Below, piece after piece: positions 44,004 through 53,714 of a stretch of 64,000 nt of DNA. Every line of letters starts with the position of its first letter. Within the stretch, counting starts at the first letter, position 1. Under the pieces are notes generated by a model. The model worked only from the letters and a program-made list of their open reading frames with translations, searched no databases and was not told the DNA's origin. The stretch is from CAINEC01 sp046073825 (GTDB taxonomy: Bacteria > Bacteroidota > Bacteroidia > AKYH767-A > OLB10), in contig JBJTMY010000063.1 in the NCBI GenBank assembly GCA_046073825.1, positions 48,168 to 112,167 on the forward strand. Reading direction: 5' to 3'. The position numbers were made by a program, and so were the translations under genes.

Positions 44004-47000
44004 TCAAATTAAAACGGGGGCGAGCCATTTAGCCACAACAGACTCTTCCATTCCTTTTCGTTGCGCATAATTTTTCACTTGCTCCATGTTAATTTTTCCT
44101 AACCCAAAATACTGCGCATTTTCATTTCCAATATACAATCCGCAAACACTTGCTGTTGGCAACATCGCTAAACTTTCTGTCAAAGTAATTCCTGTTGCAT
44201 TTGTCACCTTTAACAAATCGAACAACTGATTTTTTTCTGTATGATCGGGTTGAGCAGGATACCCTGGTGCTGGTCGGATTCCTTTGTAATGCTCTTGAAT
44301 TAATTCCTGATTAGAAAAATGTTCATTGCTTGCATAACCCCAAAATTCTTTTCGTACGCGTTCGTGTAAATGTTCTGCAAATGCTTCTGCTAAGCGATCG
44401 GCCAATGCCTTTAACATAATAGCACTGTAATCATCCTGATTTTTTTCAAATTCTTCCACCTTAGTGTCTATACCCTGCCCTGCTGTTAAAGCAAAGGCGC
44501 CCAGGTAATCCTTTACACTAGTTGTTTTAGGAGCGATATAATCGCTTAATGCGATATTAGGGTGTCCTTCTGGCTTTAATGTTTGCTGACGAAGTGTATG
44601 AAACTTTGTAAGCACTTTATTTCGTTCTTCATTCGCATACACTTCAATATCATCGCCCACGGAATTAGCAGGAAAGAGTCCGATGACAGCATGAGCTTGT
44701 AGCCATTTTTCACGTATAATATTATCAAGCATAGCTTGTGCATCGTCGAACAATTTTTTTGCCTCAATGCCTTTTTCTTTATCTTCTAAAATTTTAGGGT
44801 ACGACCCTCTCATCTCCCAAGAATGAAAGAAAGGGGTCCAATCGATATAAGGCACTAATTTTTCGAGTGGATAATTTTCTAAAACATGTACTCCTAAATT
44901 TTTCGGTGCAACCACCACCTGACTATTCCAATCAATTTTCACTTTATTTAGTTGAGCTTCGTTTAGTGAAATAAATTTATTTTGATTGATTGAATTTTCA
45001 TGTTGAGTTCTAATTCTTGAATAATCATCAGACACTCCTTTCATGAAATTTTCTTTCTGCTCATTAGATAATAGAGAACCTAATACAGGCACACTTCGCG
45101 ACGCATCATTCACATGCACAACTGGACCGCTATAATGAGGAGCAATCTTTACAGCAGTATGCACTTTAGATGTTGTAGCACCACCAATCATCAACGGAAT
45201 TTTCATTCCTGCACGTTCCATTTCTTTAGCAACATGCACCATTTCATCGAGGGATGGAGTAATCAATCCACTTAACCCAATTGCATCCACATTATGCTCT
45301 ACCGCGGCTGCTAGAATTTTATCGCATGGCACCATTACGCCAATATCAATCACTTCGTAGTTATTACAAGCAAGCACAACACCCACAATATTTTTTCCGA
45401 TATCGTGAACGTCGCCTTTCACAGTTGCCATTAGAATTTTTCCTGCTTTCGCACTAGCACTTGTTTTTTCTGCTTCTAGGTAAGGAAGTAAATAAGCTAC
45501 GGCTTTTTTCATTACGCGTGCGCTCTTCACTACCTGTGGTAAAAACATTTTTCCTTCACCAAACAAATCCCCCACTACATTCATTCCATCCATTAATGGA
45601 CCTTCAATAATATGAAGTGCTTTATCATATTTCAGACGAGCTTCTTCCATATCTGCATCGATAAACTCAACAACCCCTTTCACCAACGAAAACTTAATGC
45701 GTTCTTCTAAACTCTCATTTCTCCAAAGCACTTCACGCTCTGCTTTCTTACCCGCTCCTTTAATTTGCTCTGCGTAGTTTATCAGATTTTCAGTTGCATC
45801 ATCTGTCTTATCAAACAATACATCTTCCACTCTCTTTAAAAGTTCTTTATCAATTTCATCATATACTTGCAATTGACCAGGATTTACAATTCCCATATCC
45901 ATTCCGTAGTGAATAGCATGATATAAAAATGCAGCATGAATAGCTTCCCGTACGTGATCATTTCCTCTGAATGAGAATGAAACATTACTAACACCACCGC
46001 TCACCTTCGCATAAGGCAAATTCTTTTTAATCCAAGCTGTTGCTTCGAAAAAATCGAGTGCATTACGACGATGTTCTTCCATACCTGTTGCCACTGGGAA
46101 GATATTGGGATCAAAAATAATATCCTGAGGAGGAAAATTTACTTTTTCAACAAGGATGTGATATGCTCTTTTGCAAATTTCTATTCGTCTTTCTAGCGAA
46201 TCTGCCTGACCTACTTCGTCGAAAGCCATCACTATAACGGCTGCGCCATAACGCAAAACTGTTTTTGCCTGATTTATAAAAACATCTTCTCCTTCTTTTA
46301 ATGAAATTGAATTTACAATGGACTTTCCCTGAACGCATTTCAAACCTGCCTCAATGACATGAAACTTAGATGAATCAATCATGATAGGCAACTTAGAAAT
46401 ATCTGGTTCGGCTGCAATTAGATTTAAAAATTTAACCATTGCTTTTTCAGAATCGAGCATCCCTTCATCCATATTGACATCAATGGCTTGCGCACCGCCT
46501 TCTACCTGATCACGAGCAATAGACAATGCTTCTTCATATTTCTCCTCTGCTATTAAGCGTGCAAACTTACGGCTACCGGTCACGTTAGTACGTTCGCCCA
46601 CATTCATAAAATTACTATCAGGTCGTAACGTCACCGCTTCGAGTCCGCTAAGGTGTAATAAATGATTGCGCTCTGGTCGAACACGAGGTTTTACGGTAGA
46701 AGCAATACGAGCTATTTCAGCAATATGATCGGGGGTTGTGCCGCAACAGCCTCCCACAATATTCAAGAAACCACTATTCAAGAAATCGACTATTTGATGA
46801 CCCATTGCGTGTGGAGTTTCATCATAACCTCCAAACTGATTAGGAAGTCCGGCATTAGGATAAGCCAAAATAAAGAAAGGGGATTTCGCAGAAAGTTCTT
46901 CCAGATAAGGGCGCATTTCTTTTGCACCAAGGGCACAATTTAATCCGATGCTCAATAAATTTACATGCGACAGTGAAGTAAGGAATGCTTCCACCGTTTG

Positions 47001-47672
47001 GCCGCTTAAAGTTCGACCACTTGCATCGGTAATAGTCCCAGATATCATTACTGGAAGTTGCGTGTGTTTTTCCTCCTGAACTAATTGAATCGCATACAGC
47101 GCAGCTTTGGCATTCAACGTATCAAAAATAGTTTCTATCAAAAGCAAATCAACACCTCCATCAATCAACCCTCTTACTTGTTCCGAATAAGCATCCACGA
47201 GCATGTCAAATGTTACTGCTCGATAACCTGGGTCATTTACATCGGGAGAAATTGATGCAGTACGATTAGTGGGGCCAATGGCACCAGCCACATACTTCGT
47301 ATATTCAAAACCGTTAGTATCATAGTATTCCTGTACGGCAGCACATGCGAGTTTAGCTGCTTCCACATTCAACTCATACGAAAGTGCCTCCATACTATAA
47401 TCGGCCATCGAAATTTTCTGAGCAGAAAACGTATTGGTCTCGATAATATCGGCGCCTGCATTAAGGTACTCCAGATGAATCGTTTTAATAATATCAGGAC
47501 GTGTTAAATTCAACAATTCATTATTGCCCTTAACATCACTTTCCCAATCGGCAAAACGTTGTCCGCGATAATCTTCTTCACCCAACTTATAGCGTTGAAT
47601 CATCGTTCCCATTGCTCCATCAATCACAAGAATGCGATGTTTTAAATCAACTTCAATATTTTTTTTCATCAT
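44004..47672 (-). CDS. metH: Cobalamin-dependent methionine synthase
   Basis: MetH methylates homocysteine from methyltetrahydrofolate through cobalamin. The 1222-residue protein has all four modules. The homocysteine domain has zinc cysteines in LNCALGAKEM and GGCCGTTPDHI. The folate domain has NVGERTNVTGSRKFARLI. The cobalamin domain has GDVHDIGKNIVGVVL near residue 755, with the cobalt-ligating histidine. The reactivation domain has WEMRGSYPKILED and GIRPAPGYPAQPDH. Two adjacent ATG codons can serve as start. Expression is controlled by a SAM-I riboswitch and terminator in the leader (47688-47850). Confidence 0.99.
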   Translation of the reverse strand: MMKKNIEVDLKHRILVIDGAMGTMIQRYKLGEEDYRGQRFADWESDVKGNNELLNLTRPDIIKTIHLEYLNAGADIIETNTFSAQKISMADYSMEALSYELNVEAAKLACAAVQEYYDTNGFEYTKYVAGAIGPTNRTASISPDVNDPGYRAVTFDMLVDAYSEQVRGLIDGGVDLLLIETIFDTLNAKAALYAIQLVQEEKHTQLPVMISGTITDASGRTLSGQTVEAFLTSLSHVNLLSIGLNCALGAKEMRPYLEELSAKSPFFILAYPNAGLPNQFGGYDETPHAMGHQIVDFLNSGFLNIVGGCCGTTPDHIAEIARIASTVKPRVRPERNHLLHLSGLEAVTLRPDSNFMNVGERTNVTGSRKFARLIAEEKYEEALSIARDQVEGGAQAIDVNMDEGMLDSEKAMVKFLNLIAAEPDISKLPIMIDSSKFHVIEAGLKCVQGKSIVNSISLKEGEDVFINQAKTVLRYGAAVIVMAFDEVGQADSLERRIEICKRAYHILVEKVNFPPQDIIFDPNIFPVATGMEEHRRNALDFFEATAWIKKNLPYAKVSGGVSNVSFSFRGNDHVREAIHAAFLYHAIHYGMDMGIVNPGQLQVYDEIDKELLKRVEDVLFDKTDDATENLINYAEQIKGAGKKAEREVLWRNESLEERIKFSLVKGVVEFIDADMEEARLKYDKALHIIEGPLMDGMNVVGDLFGEGKMFLPQVVKSARVMKKAVAYLLPYLEAEKTSASAKAGKILMATVKGDVHDIGKNIVGVVLACNNYEVIDIGVMVPCDKILAAAVEHNVDAIGLSGLITPSLDEMVHVAKEMERAGMKIPLMIGGATTSKVHTAVKIAPHYSGPVVHVNDASRSVPVLGSLLSNEQKENFMKGVSDDYSRIRTQHENSINQNKFISLNEAQLNKVKIDWNSQVVVAPKNLGVHVLENYPLEKLVPYIDWTPFFHSWEMRGSYPKILEDKEKGIEAKKLFDDAQAMLDNIIREKWLQAHAVIGLFPANSVGDDIEVYANEERNKVLTKFHTLRQQTLKPEGHPNIALSDYIAPKTTSVKDYLGAFALTAGQGIDTKVEEFEKNQDDYSAIMLKALADRLAEAFAEHLHERVRKEFWGYASNEHFSNQELIQEHYKGIRPAPGYPAQPDHTEKNQLFDLLKVTNATGITLTESLAMLPTASVCGLYIGNENAQYFGLGKINMEQVKNYAQRKGMEESVVAKWLAPVLI

Positions 47673-47687
47673 TTTTATAAAATAAAA

Positions 47688-47716
47688 AATCTCTTCGGAA
47701 GGCCGGAAGAGATTTA
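47688..47716 (-). terminator. Expression-platform terminator of the metH riboswitch
   Basis: On the minus strand AAATCTCTTC pairs with GAAGAGATTT and a T-rich tail (TTTATTTT) follows. It lies between the SAM-I aptamer and the metH ATG. Confidence 0.85.
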
Positions 47717-47764
47717 CGTGTATTGTTTATTAAGAAATCTTTCGGCAGTTATCTTTTTTCAAAC

Positions 47765-47850
47765 TCATTGAATCAGGAATTGGCACCTTCTTTTTCAAGG
47801 GTTGCCAAGGTATCATAGGGCTCAGTCCCTCCACCTTTCTGGATAATTGC
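47765..47850 (-). ncRNA. SAM-I (S-box) riboswitch upstream of metH
   Basis: The minus strand carries the conserved S-box blocks in order: AGAAAGGTGGAGGGACTGAG (P1/P2 with the kink-turn), CCTTGGCAACC, and GGTGCCAATTCCTGA. Binding of SAM to this aptamer normally favours the downstream terminator, lowering metH expression when methionine/SAM is plentiful. Promoter, aptamer and terminator are all present. Confidence 0.95.
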
Positions 47851-47886
47851 GTTGTACGAATTGGTATTTTAAGCAAGAACGTGCCG

Positions 47887-47894
47887 CAAAGTTA
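47887..47894 (-). promoter_or_regulatory. Promoter -7 box for the metH leader
   Basis: TAACTTTG on the minus strand, about 40 bases before the SAM-I aptamer. Confidence 0.65.
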
Positions 47895-47975
47895 TAACAA
47901 ATGGATTCAAATAAAAAATGGGGGCTTAAAAAAGAAGATTATTGAAATATTTATGGTTTATATGCTTGGCAAGAT

Positions 47976-47983
47976 TACCTTTG
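47976..47983 (+). promoter_or_regulatory. Promoter -7 box for the OmpA/TSP3 gene
   Basis: TACCTTTG, 25 bases before the ATG at 48009. Confidence 0.6.
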
Positions 47984-48008
47984 CTGCCCATCATTATCAG
48001 AATCAAAA

Positions 48009-49364
48009 ATGAAAAAACTATTTATCGTTTGTTTACTTACTATTACGGCTGTAATTGGAAAGGCTCAAACAGCAAAACGACCACAAGCAGTTGGAGGCTT
48101 TATTGGCTTATCACAGTACAATGGTGATTTAGGCCAAGGATTTTTTGGAAAAGGCCAGGCATCACATGGGCATATTGGAGTTAACTTTAGTAATTATATC
48201 ACTCCCAACGTTGACTTTATCACCAATTTATCGTTTGGATCTATTGGATATCGCGAGCCATTGGGAAAAGGATTCAAAGCCAACCAAATTGCATGGAATG
48301 CAGAAGTACGTCTTTATTTGCTTAATACCGATAAAAATGTTTTATCACCCTTTGCGCATGGCGGAATAGGTTTTCAGAAGTTAAGTGGAAAAGACGTTGT
48401 GGCTGGATCTGATTTTTGTTTCCCATTTGGTGTTGGTGTACGTTATCAGATTAATGAACTTTGGAATGTTTACTTTACGGAAACAGCTTTATACTCTGAC
48501 CATGACGATCGTGATTATGAAGTGCGTAACGACAATGATTCCTATTTGATGCATAGTATTGGAATCACGAAGAATTTCGGATTATTAAAGGATAGCGATA
48601 AGGATGGTGTACCAGACAAAGAAGATAAATGTCCGAAGACGCCAAAAGGAACAGCTGTTGACGTTAATGGCTGTCCGTTAGACCGCGATGGTGATGGGAT
48701 TTTAGATGCAGTTGACAAATGTCCGGATATAAAAGGAACTGCGGCTACGCAAGGTTGTCCAGATAAAGACAAAGACGGAATAGCTGATGCAGACGATAAA
48801 TGCCCGGATGTATTTGGAGTACTTGCATTGAAAGGTTGTCCGGATCAGGATGGTGATGGAATTACTGACGCCGAAGATGCTTGTCCAACAGAAAAAGGAG
48901 ATATCAGCATGAAAGGTTGTCCGGATAAAGATGGCGATAAAGTAGCGGACAAAGAAGATCAATGTCCGGAGGTTGCCGGGCCATCAGACAACAAAGGATG
49001 TCCGTATGAAAAAGACCAGGTAGCGATTATGGAGAAAGCGGATAACGTATATTTCGAATTAGGAAAAGATGTTATTCAAAATAACTTCAGCGACGCTCTA
49101 AATCAAGTTGCTGAATTATTAAAGAAAAACCCTAACTACACGCTTACAATTGAAGGTCATACTGACAATACAGGTGATGCTACGAAGAACATGGATTTAT
49201 CGCAACGCAGGGCGAATTCGATTAAAAACTATTTAGTAAGCAAGGGCATCGATGAAAAACGATTATCTGCGCAAGGATTTGGAGATACTCGTCCGTTGGT
49301 AGCTAACGACACGGAAGACAATAAGGCCAAGAATCGTCGTGTAGAATTCAAGGTTAACCGATAG
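48009..49364 (+). CDS. OmpA family protein with TSP3 calcium-binding repeats
   Basis: The 451-residue protein has a signal peptide (MKKLFIVCLLTITAVIGKAQ). An outer-membrane barrel-like region runs to about residue 190. Next come five or six thrombospondin type 3 repeats (DSDKDGVPDKEDKCP and relatives, residues 197-335), whose Asp-rich loops bind calcium. The C-terminal OmpA domain has the peptidoglycan-binding block LTIEGHTDNTGDATKNMDLSQRR. It anchors the outer membrane to the cell wall. It has its own promoter and a strong terminator. Confidence 0.95.
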   Translation: MKKLFIVCLLTITAVIGKAQTAKRPQAVGGFIGLSQYNGDLGQGFFGKGQASHGHIGVNFSNYITPNVDFITNLSFGSIGYREPLGKGFKANQIAWNAEVRLYLLNTDKNVLSPFAHGGIGFQKLSGKDVVAGSDFCFPFGVGVRYQINELWNVYFTETALYSDHDDRDYEVRNDNDSYLMHSIGITKNFGLLKDSDKDGVPDKEDKCPKTPKGTAVDVNGCPLDRDGDGILDAVDKCPDIKGTAATQGCPDKDKDGIADADDKCPDVFGVLALKGCPDQDGDGITDAEDACPTEKGDISMKGCPDKDGDKVADKEDQCPEVAGPSDNKGCPYEKDQVAIMEKADNVYFELGKDVIQNNFSDALNQVAELLKKNPNYTLTIEGHTDNTGDATKNMDLSQRRANSIKNYLVSKGIDEKRLSAQGFGDTRPLVANDTEDNKAKNRRVEFKVNR

Positions 49365-49382
49365 GAATTGAAAGAAAAAAGC

Positions 49383-49406
49383 AAGGCCGCCCGAATGGGC
49401 GGCCTT
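49383..49406 (+). terminator. Terminator after the OmpA/TSP3 gene
   Basis: A 10-bp stem (AAGGCCGCCC with GGGCGGCCTT) with a GAAT loop, followed by TTTT. Confidence 0.93.
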
Positions 49407-49456
49407 TTTTATGCAAAAGAAGTTGAAACGACCTACGGTGGTGAGGATATAATGGT

Positions 49457-49464
49457 TAATTTTG
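49457..49464 (+). promoter_or_regulatory. Promoter -7 box for prfB
   Basis: TAATTTTG ends 7 bases before the prfB ATG at 49472. Confidence 0.6.
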
Positions 49465-49471
49465 CGCCATT

Positions 49472-50555
49472 ATGATTATAGAGCAATTAAAAGAACTTTC
49501 GGATAGAACAGATGCTCTGAGGAGGCATCTTTGACGTCGATAACCGACTTCAACAAATTGCCCAGGAAGAACAGCTGACGCATGCACCTGATTTTTGGAA
49601 CGACCCCAAGCGTGCTGAGCAAATTTTAAAAAACATCAATCTTAAAAAAGAATGGACCAACGCTTATCAAGCGGTGCGTTCGGCGGTAGATGACTTAGCT
49701 GTATTATTTGAATTTCATAAAGAAGGAGAAGCGACCGAAGAAGAGGTAGATGCTGCACATCTTCAAACATTAAAACTGTTAGAAGACCTTGAATTCAAGA
49801 ACATGTTAAGTGGTGAAGAAGACCGATTAAGTGCGGTATTAACCATTAACTCTGGAGCAGGAGGAACAGAAAGTCAAGATTGGGCTTCAATTCTTTTGCG
49901 CATGTATTTACGATGGGCAGAACGACATAAGTTTAAAGTAACTGAAATTGACTATCAAGAGGGTGATGGCGCTGGAATTAAATCGGCGACTTATGAAATT
50001 GAAGGTAATTACGCTTATGGTTATTTGAAGAGTGAAAATGGAGTGCATCGTTTAGTACGGATATCTCCCTTTGATTCAAATGCGCGAAGACATACCTCCT
50101 TTGCCTCCGTGTATGCTTACCCGCTAATAGACGATGAGATTAACATTGAAATTAAGGATGCGGACATCTCCATACAAACGTCACGTTCTGGTGGTGCTGG
50201 TGGACAAAATGTAAACAAAGTAGAAACGAAAGTTCAGCTGACGCATCATCCAACGGGCATTGTAGTTATTTGTCAAGTGGAACGAACTCAAGGTGGAAAT
50301 AAAGAGCGTGCGATGCAAATGTTACGCTCTCAACTTTACGAATTAGAAATCAGAAAGCGTAACGAGGCAAAAGCGGCTACTGAAAGTTCGAAGAAAAAAA
50401 TTGAATGGGGAAGTCAAATCAGAAGTTACGTATTACATCCATACAAGTTAGTGAAAGATGTTCGTACTGATTATGAAACATCGGATACAGGAGCTGTGCT
50501 TGATGGAGAAATAGATGAATTCATCAAAGCATACTTAATGGAATACTCCGAATAA
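49472..50555 (+). CDS. prfB: Peptide chain release factor 2, with programmed +1 frameshift
   Basis: RF2 terminates translation at UGA and UAA. The gene starts at ATG 49472 and reads 20 codons to CTT (49529-49531), followed by an in-frame TGA (49532-49534) and C. Translation must slip +1 to GAC at 49533, giving about 360 residues in total. An AGGAGG lies a few bases upstream of the CTT TGA C site, as in E. coli prfB. The protein has the RF2 tripeptide region RISPFDSNARRHTSF and the GGQ motif in GGAGGQNVNKVETKV. The zero-frame upstream part and the main frame are both needed. It is followed 28 bases later by fumC. Confidence 0.97.
49520..49535 (+). promoter_or_regulatory. RF2 programmed frameshift site
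   Basis: AGGAGG CAT CTT TGA C: an internal Shine-Dalgarno-like block, a slippery CTT and an in-frame UGA in poor context. When RF2 is scarce, termination is slow and the ribosome shifts +1, so the protein controls its own amount. Confidence 0.95.
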
Positions 50556-50583
50556 AAATTAAAAGAATAAAAATATCAAGAAC

Positions 50584-51990
50584 ATGAATTACAGAATAGA
50601 AAAAGACACCATGGGAACAGTACAAGTTCCAGCAGATGTTTATTGGGGAGCACAAACACAACGCTCTATTGAGAATTTTAAAATTGCACAGGATATAAAT
50701 AAAATGCCGAAAGAAATTATCCGTGCATTTGCTATTTTGAAAAAGGCTGCTGCCATTACGAATATGGAAGCAGGAGTATTACCAAAAGAGAAGTGTGATT
50801 TAATTGGTAAAGTATGTGATGAAATAATAGAAGGCAAATTAGATGATCAGTTTCCATTAGTAGTTTGGCAAACAGGTTCGGGAACGCAGAGCAATATGAA
50901 CGTGAATGAAGTTGTTGCTTATCGTGCCCATGTTATGCAAGGAGGATCATTAATGGACGAGAAAAAAGCAGTGCATCCAAATGATGACGTAAACAAATCA
51001 CAATCGTCCAATGATACCTTTCCGACTGCAATGCATATTGCGGCTTACAAATCGTTAATAGATGTAACGTTACCGGGTTTACGAACATTGCGTGATACAT
51101 TAAAAGCAAAATCGAAGGAGTTCATGCATATTGTGAAAATTGGACGTACGCACTTAATGGATGCAACACCGTTGACATTAGGTCAGGAAATTAGCGGCTA
51201 TGTATCACAGCTAGACCATGGCATTCGTGCAATTGAACATACACTACCACATTTAGCAGAGCTAGCATTAGGAGGAACAGCAGTAGGAACTGGAATTAAC
51301 ACTCCGAAGGGATATGCAGAGAATGTTGCAAAAAATATTGCTCAGCTTTCGGGACTACCTTTTATTACTGCTGAAAATAAGTTTGAAGCCTTAGCAGCAC
51401 ATGATGCGATAGTAGAAGCTCATGGAGCATTAAAAACAGTTGCAGTGAGTTTAATGAAAATTGGCAATGATATTCGTTTATTGGCCTCAGGCCCTCGTTG
51501 TGGAATTGGAGAATTATTTATTCCGGATAATGAACCTGGATCTTCGATTATGCCAGGCAAAGTAAATCCGACTCAATGTGAAGCCATGACCATGGTAGCA
51601 GCACAAGTAATGGGTAATGATGTAGCCATTAATATTGGAGGAGCGACAGGACATTTTGAATTGAACGTATTCAAGCCTGTGATGATTTACAATTTCTTAC
51701 ACTCTGCACGATTGATTGGAGATGTGTGTATGTCGTTCAATGACAAATGCGCTGTTGGCATTGCCCCAATAGAAGCAAACATTAAAAACAATTTGAATAA
51801 CTCTTTGATGTTAGTAACGTCGTTAAACACGCACATTGGTTATTACAAAGCTGCAGAAATTGCACAAACTGCGCATCGTGAAGGAAAAACACTAAAAGAA
51901 ACGGCGGTAGCATTAGGCTATGTAACAGAAGAAGAATTTGATCAGTGGGTTGATCCATTGACCATGGTTGGCGAATTACCAACAGTGTAA
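50584..51990 (+). CDS. fumC: Class II fumarate hydratase
   Basis: FumC converts fumarate to malate in the TCA cycle. The 468-residue protein carries the superfamily signature GSSIMPGKVNPTQCE near residue 320. TGSGTQSNMNVNEV and GRTHLMDATPLTLGQE are the substrate-site blocks that, in this arrangement, fit fumarase better than aspartase. It lies between prfB and pyrC on the same strand with short gaps and no promoter box of its own, so it may be co-transcribed with them. Confidence 0.95.
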   Translation: MNYRIEKDTMGTVQVPADVYWGAQTQRSIENFKIAQDINKMPKEIIRAFAILKKAAAITNMEAGVLPKEKCDLIGKVCDEIIEGKLDDQFPLVVWQTGSGTQSNMNVNEVVAYRAHVMQGGSLMDEKKAVHPNDDVNKSQSSNDTFPTAMHIAAYKSLIDVTLPGLRTLRDTLKAKSKEFMHIVKIGRTHLMDATPLTLGQEISGYVSQLDHGIRAIEHTLPHLAELALGGTAVGTGINTPKGYAENVAKNIAQLSGLPFITAENKFEALAAHDAIVEAHGALKTVAVSLMKIGNDIRLLASGPRCGIGELFIPDNEPGSSIMPGKVNPTQCEAMTMVAAQVMGNDVAINIGGATGHFELNVFKPVMIYNFLHSARLIGDVCMSFNDKCAVGIAPIEANIKNNLNNSLMLVTSLNTHIGYYKAAEIAQTAHREGKTLKETAVALGYVTEEEFDQWVDPLTMVGELPTV

Positions 51991-52004
51991 ATTTTCTAAA
52001 AAAG

Positions 52005-53348
52005 ATGAATACAACTACGTTAATTAAAAATGTCAGCATTGTAAATGAACACAAAATTTATAATGCTGACGTATTGATAAAAAATGGTCGTATTGAGAAA
52101 ATAGGCCATGAACTATCAGTGCAAGAAAAATGCATAGAAATGAATGCGGAGCACTTGCATTTATTGCCGGGTTGTATTGATGATCAGGTTCATTTTAGAG
52201 AGCCTGGTTTAACACATAAGGGAGAAATTTATACGGAGGCAAAAGCAGCTGTTGCGGGCGGAATTACCAGTTACATGGAAATGCCAAATACCAATCCGCA
52301 GACCATCACCCAAGAATTGTTGGCAGCTAAATATCAGCGTGCATCTATGGTATCGTTGGCTAATTATAGTTTCTTTATGGGTGTTACCAATCACAACTAT
52401 GAAGAAGTTGTGAGAACTAACCCATTAGATGTTTGTGGGATTAAAATATTTATGGGATCTAGTACTGGCGACATGTTAGTTGATGATGAAAATATTTTAT
52501 GCAGGATATTTGGCAACGCTCCTACTCTTATTGCTGTACACTGCGAAGACGAAGCAACAGTAAAAAGAAATCTGGCAGCTGCAAAAGAAACCTATGGAGA
52601 AGCGATACCTGTGGAAATGCATCCAAACATCAGAAGTGAAGAAGCCTGTTACTTATCGTCTTCACTTGCTGTAGCTTTAGCAAAGAAAAAAGGAACTCGA
52701 CTACACGTATTACATATTTCAACCGCAAGAGAACTTTCCCTTTTCGATAACGCATTACCGTTAGCAGATAAAAAAATAACTTCGGAGGCTTGCGTTCATC
52801 ATTTGTATTTTACAGATGAAGATTACAAAACCAAAGGATCTCTAATAAAATGGAACCCTGCTGTTAAAACTAAAAACGATAGAGATGCAATTCGAAGGGC
52901 GGTTATAGATAACACCATTGATATTATTGCCACTGACCATGCCCCTCACACGCTTGAGGAAAAAGCTCATCCATACTTAACATGTCCTTCGGGCGGCCCC
53001 TTAGTCCAACATGCCTTACCTGCTATGTTGGATGCTGTGAACCAAGGATGGATGACCTTAGAAAAAGTAGTTGAAAAAATGGCTCATTCGCCAGCAATTT
53101 GTTTTCAAGTAGAAAACAGAGGATTTATTCGTGAAGGCTATTTTGCAGATTTAGTAGTAGTTGATTTAAAGAAGACAACGATGGTATCCAAAGAAAACAT
53201 ACTATATAAATGTGGGTGGTCGCCATTTGAAGGAAGTAGCTTGAAAGGATCTGTGGTGAGTACGTATGTAAATGGACATCGGGTGTATCACGAAGGAGTA
53301 TTTGATGAGTCAAAAGTAGGACAACGATTAAGCTTTATAAGAAAATGA
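52005..53348 (+). CDS. pyrC: Dihydroorotase
   Basis: Dihydroorotase closes the ring in pyrimidine synthesis. The 447-residue protein has the amidohydrolase metal site in DDQVHFREPGLTHKGE, the histidine block HVLHISTARELSLF and the DHAPH motif IIATDHAPHTLEEKAH near residue 310. It belongs to the longer, type I-like dihydroorotase class. It follows fumC by 14 bases, and its stop overlaps the next gene's start by 4 bases. Confidence 0.94.
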   Translation: MNTTTLIKNVSIVNEHKIYNADVLIKNGRIEKIGHELSVQEKCIEMNAEHLHLLPGCIDDQVHFREPGLTHKGEIYTEAKAAVAGGITSYMEMPNTNPQTITQELLAAKYQRASMVSLANYSFFMGVTNHNYEEVVRTNPLDVCGIKIFMGSSTGDMLVDDENILCRIFGNAPTLIAVHCEDEATVKRNLAAAKETYGEAIPVEMHPNIRSEEACYLSSSLAVALAKKKGTRLHVLHISTARELSLFDNALPLADKKITSEACVHHLYFTDEDYKTKGSLIKWNPAVKTKNDRDAIRRAVIDNTIDIIATDHAPHTLEEKAHPYLTCPSGGPLVQHALPAMLDAVNQGWMTLEKVVEKMAHSPAICFQVENRGFIREGYFADLVVVDLKKTTMVSKENILYKCGWSPFEGSSLKGSVVSTYVNGHRVYHEGVFDESKVGQRLSFIRK

Positions 53349-53692
53349 AAAAAGGCCTGATACTAATCACCACTCTTTTAGTATTATGCGCTTGTCATAA
53401 ATCAGACGAGAAAATACCAGAAGAATTAATCAAACGGGAACAACTCGTTCCATTGTTAGCAGACTTGCAATATACAGAGGCTATTATACAGTTAAAAAAT
53501 TTGAGCTATACAGACAGTACAAAAGCGATAGCCTATGGAAACTATAAATACATTTTCGACAAGCATCATATAGAGCCCGCCACCTTTATTTCTACTTTCG
53601 AATGGTACAAAGCACATCCGAAAGAAATGAGTGAGCTCTACAAAGACGTATTGACACAATTGAGCAAAGATGCGGCAACAAAAAAACCCTGA
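53345..53692 (+). CDS. DUF4296 lipoprotein
   Basis: The 115-residue protein starts with a lipoprotein signal peptide (MKKGLILITTLLVLCACH). It then has a helical domain matching the DUF4296 pattern (LVPLLADLQYTEAIIQL and YIFDKHHIEPATFISTFEWY). The function of this Bacteroidota family is unknown. It overlaps pyrC by 4 bases (ATGA), which implies translational coupling. Its stop codon lies inside the following terminator stem. Confidence 0.88.
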   Translation: MKKGLILITTLLVLCACHKSDEKIPEELIKREQLVPLLADLQYTEAIIQLKNLSYTDSTKAIAYGNYKYIFDKHHIEPATFISTFEWYKAHPKEMSELYKDVLTQLSKDAATKKP

Positions 53693-53710
53693 CTAAATAG
53701 CCAGGGTTTT
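53683..53710. terminator. Terminator between convergent genes
   Basis: A 9-bp stem (AAAACCCTG with CAGGGTTTT) with T-run, overlapping the stop codon of the DUF4296 gene and facing the S9 peptidase gene. Confidence 0.8.
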
Positions 53711-53714
53711 CTTT

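Noticed and set aside
47673..48008. Possible small gene in the metH/OmpA gap
   Set aside because: The gap is fully explained by the SAM-I riboswitch, its terminator and two divergent promoters.
49674..50555. Truncated release factor gene starting at 49674
   Set aside because: The N-terminal part is present upstream and is joined by the CTT TGA C frameshift site, so the gene is intact from 49472.
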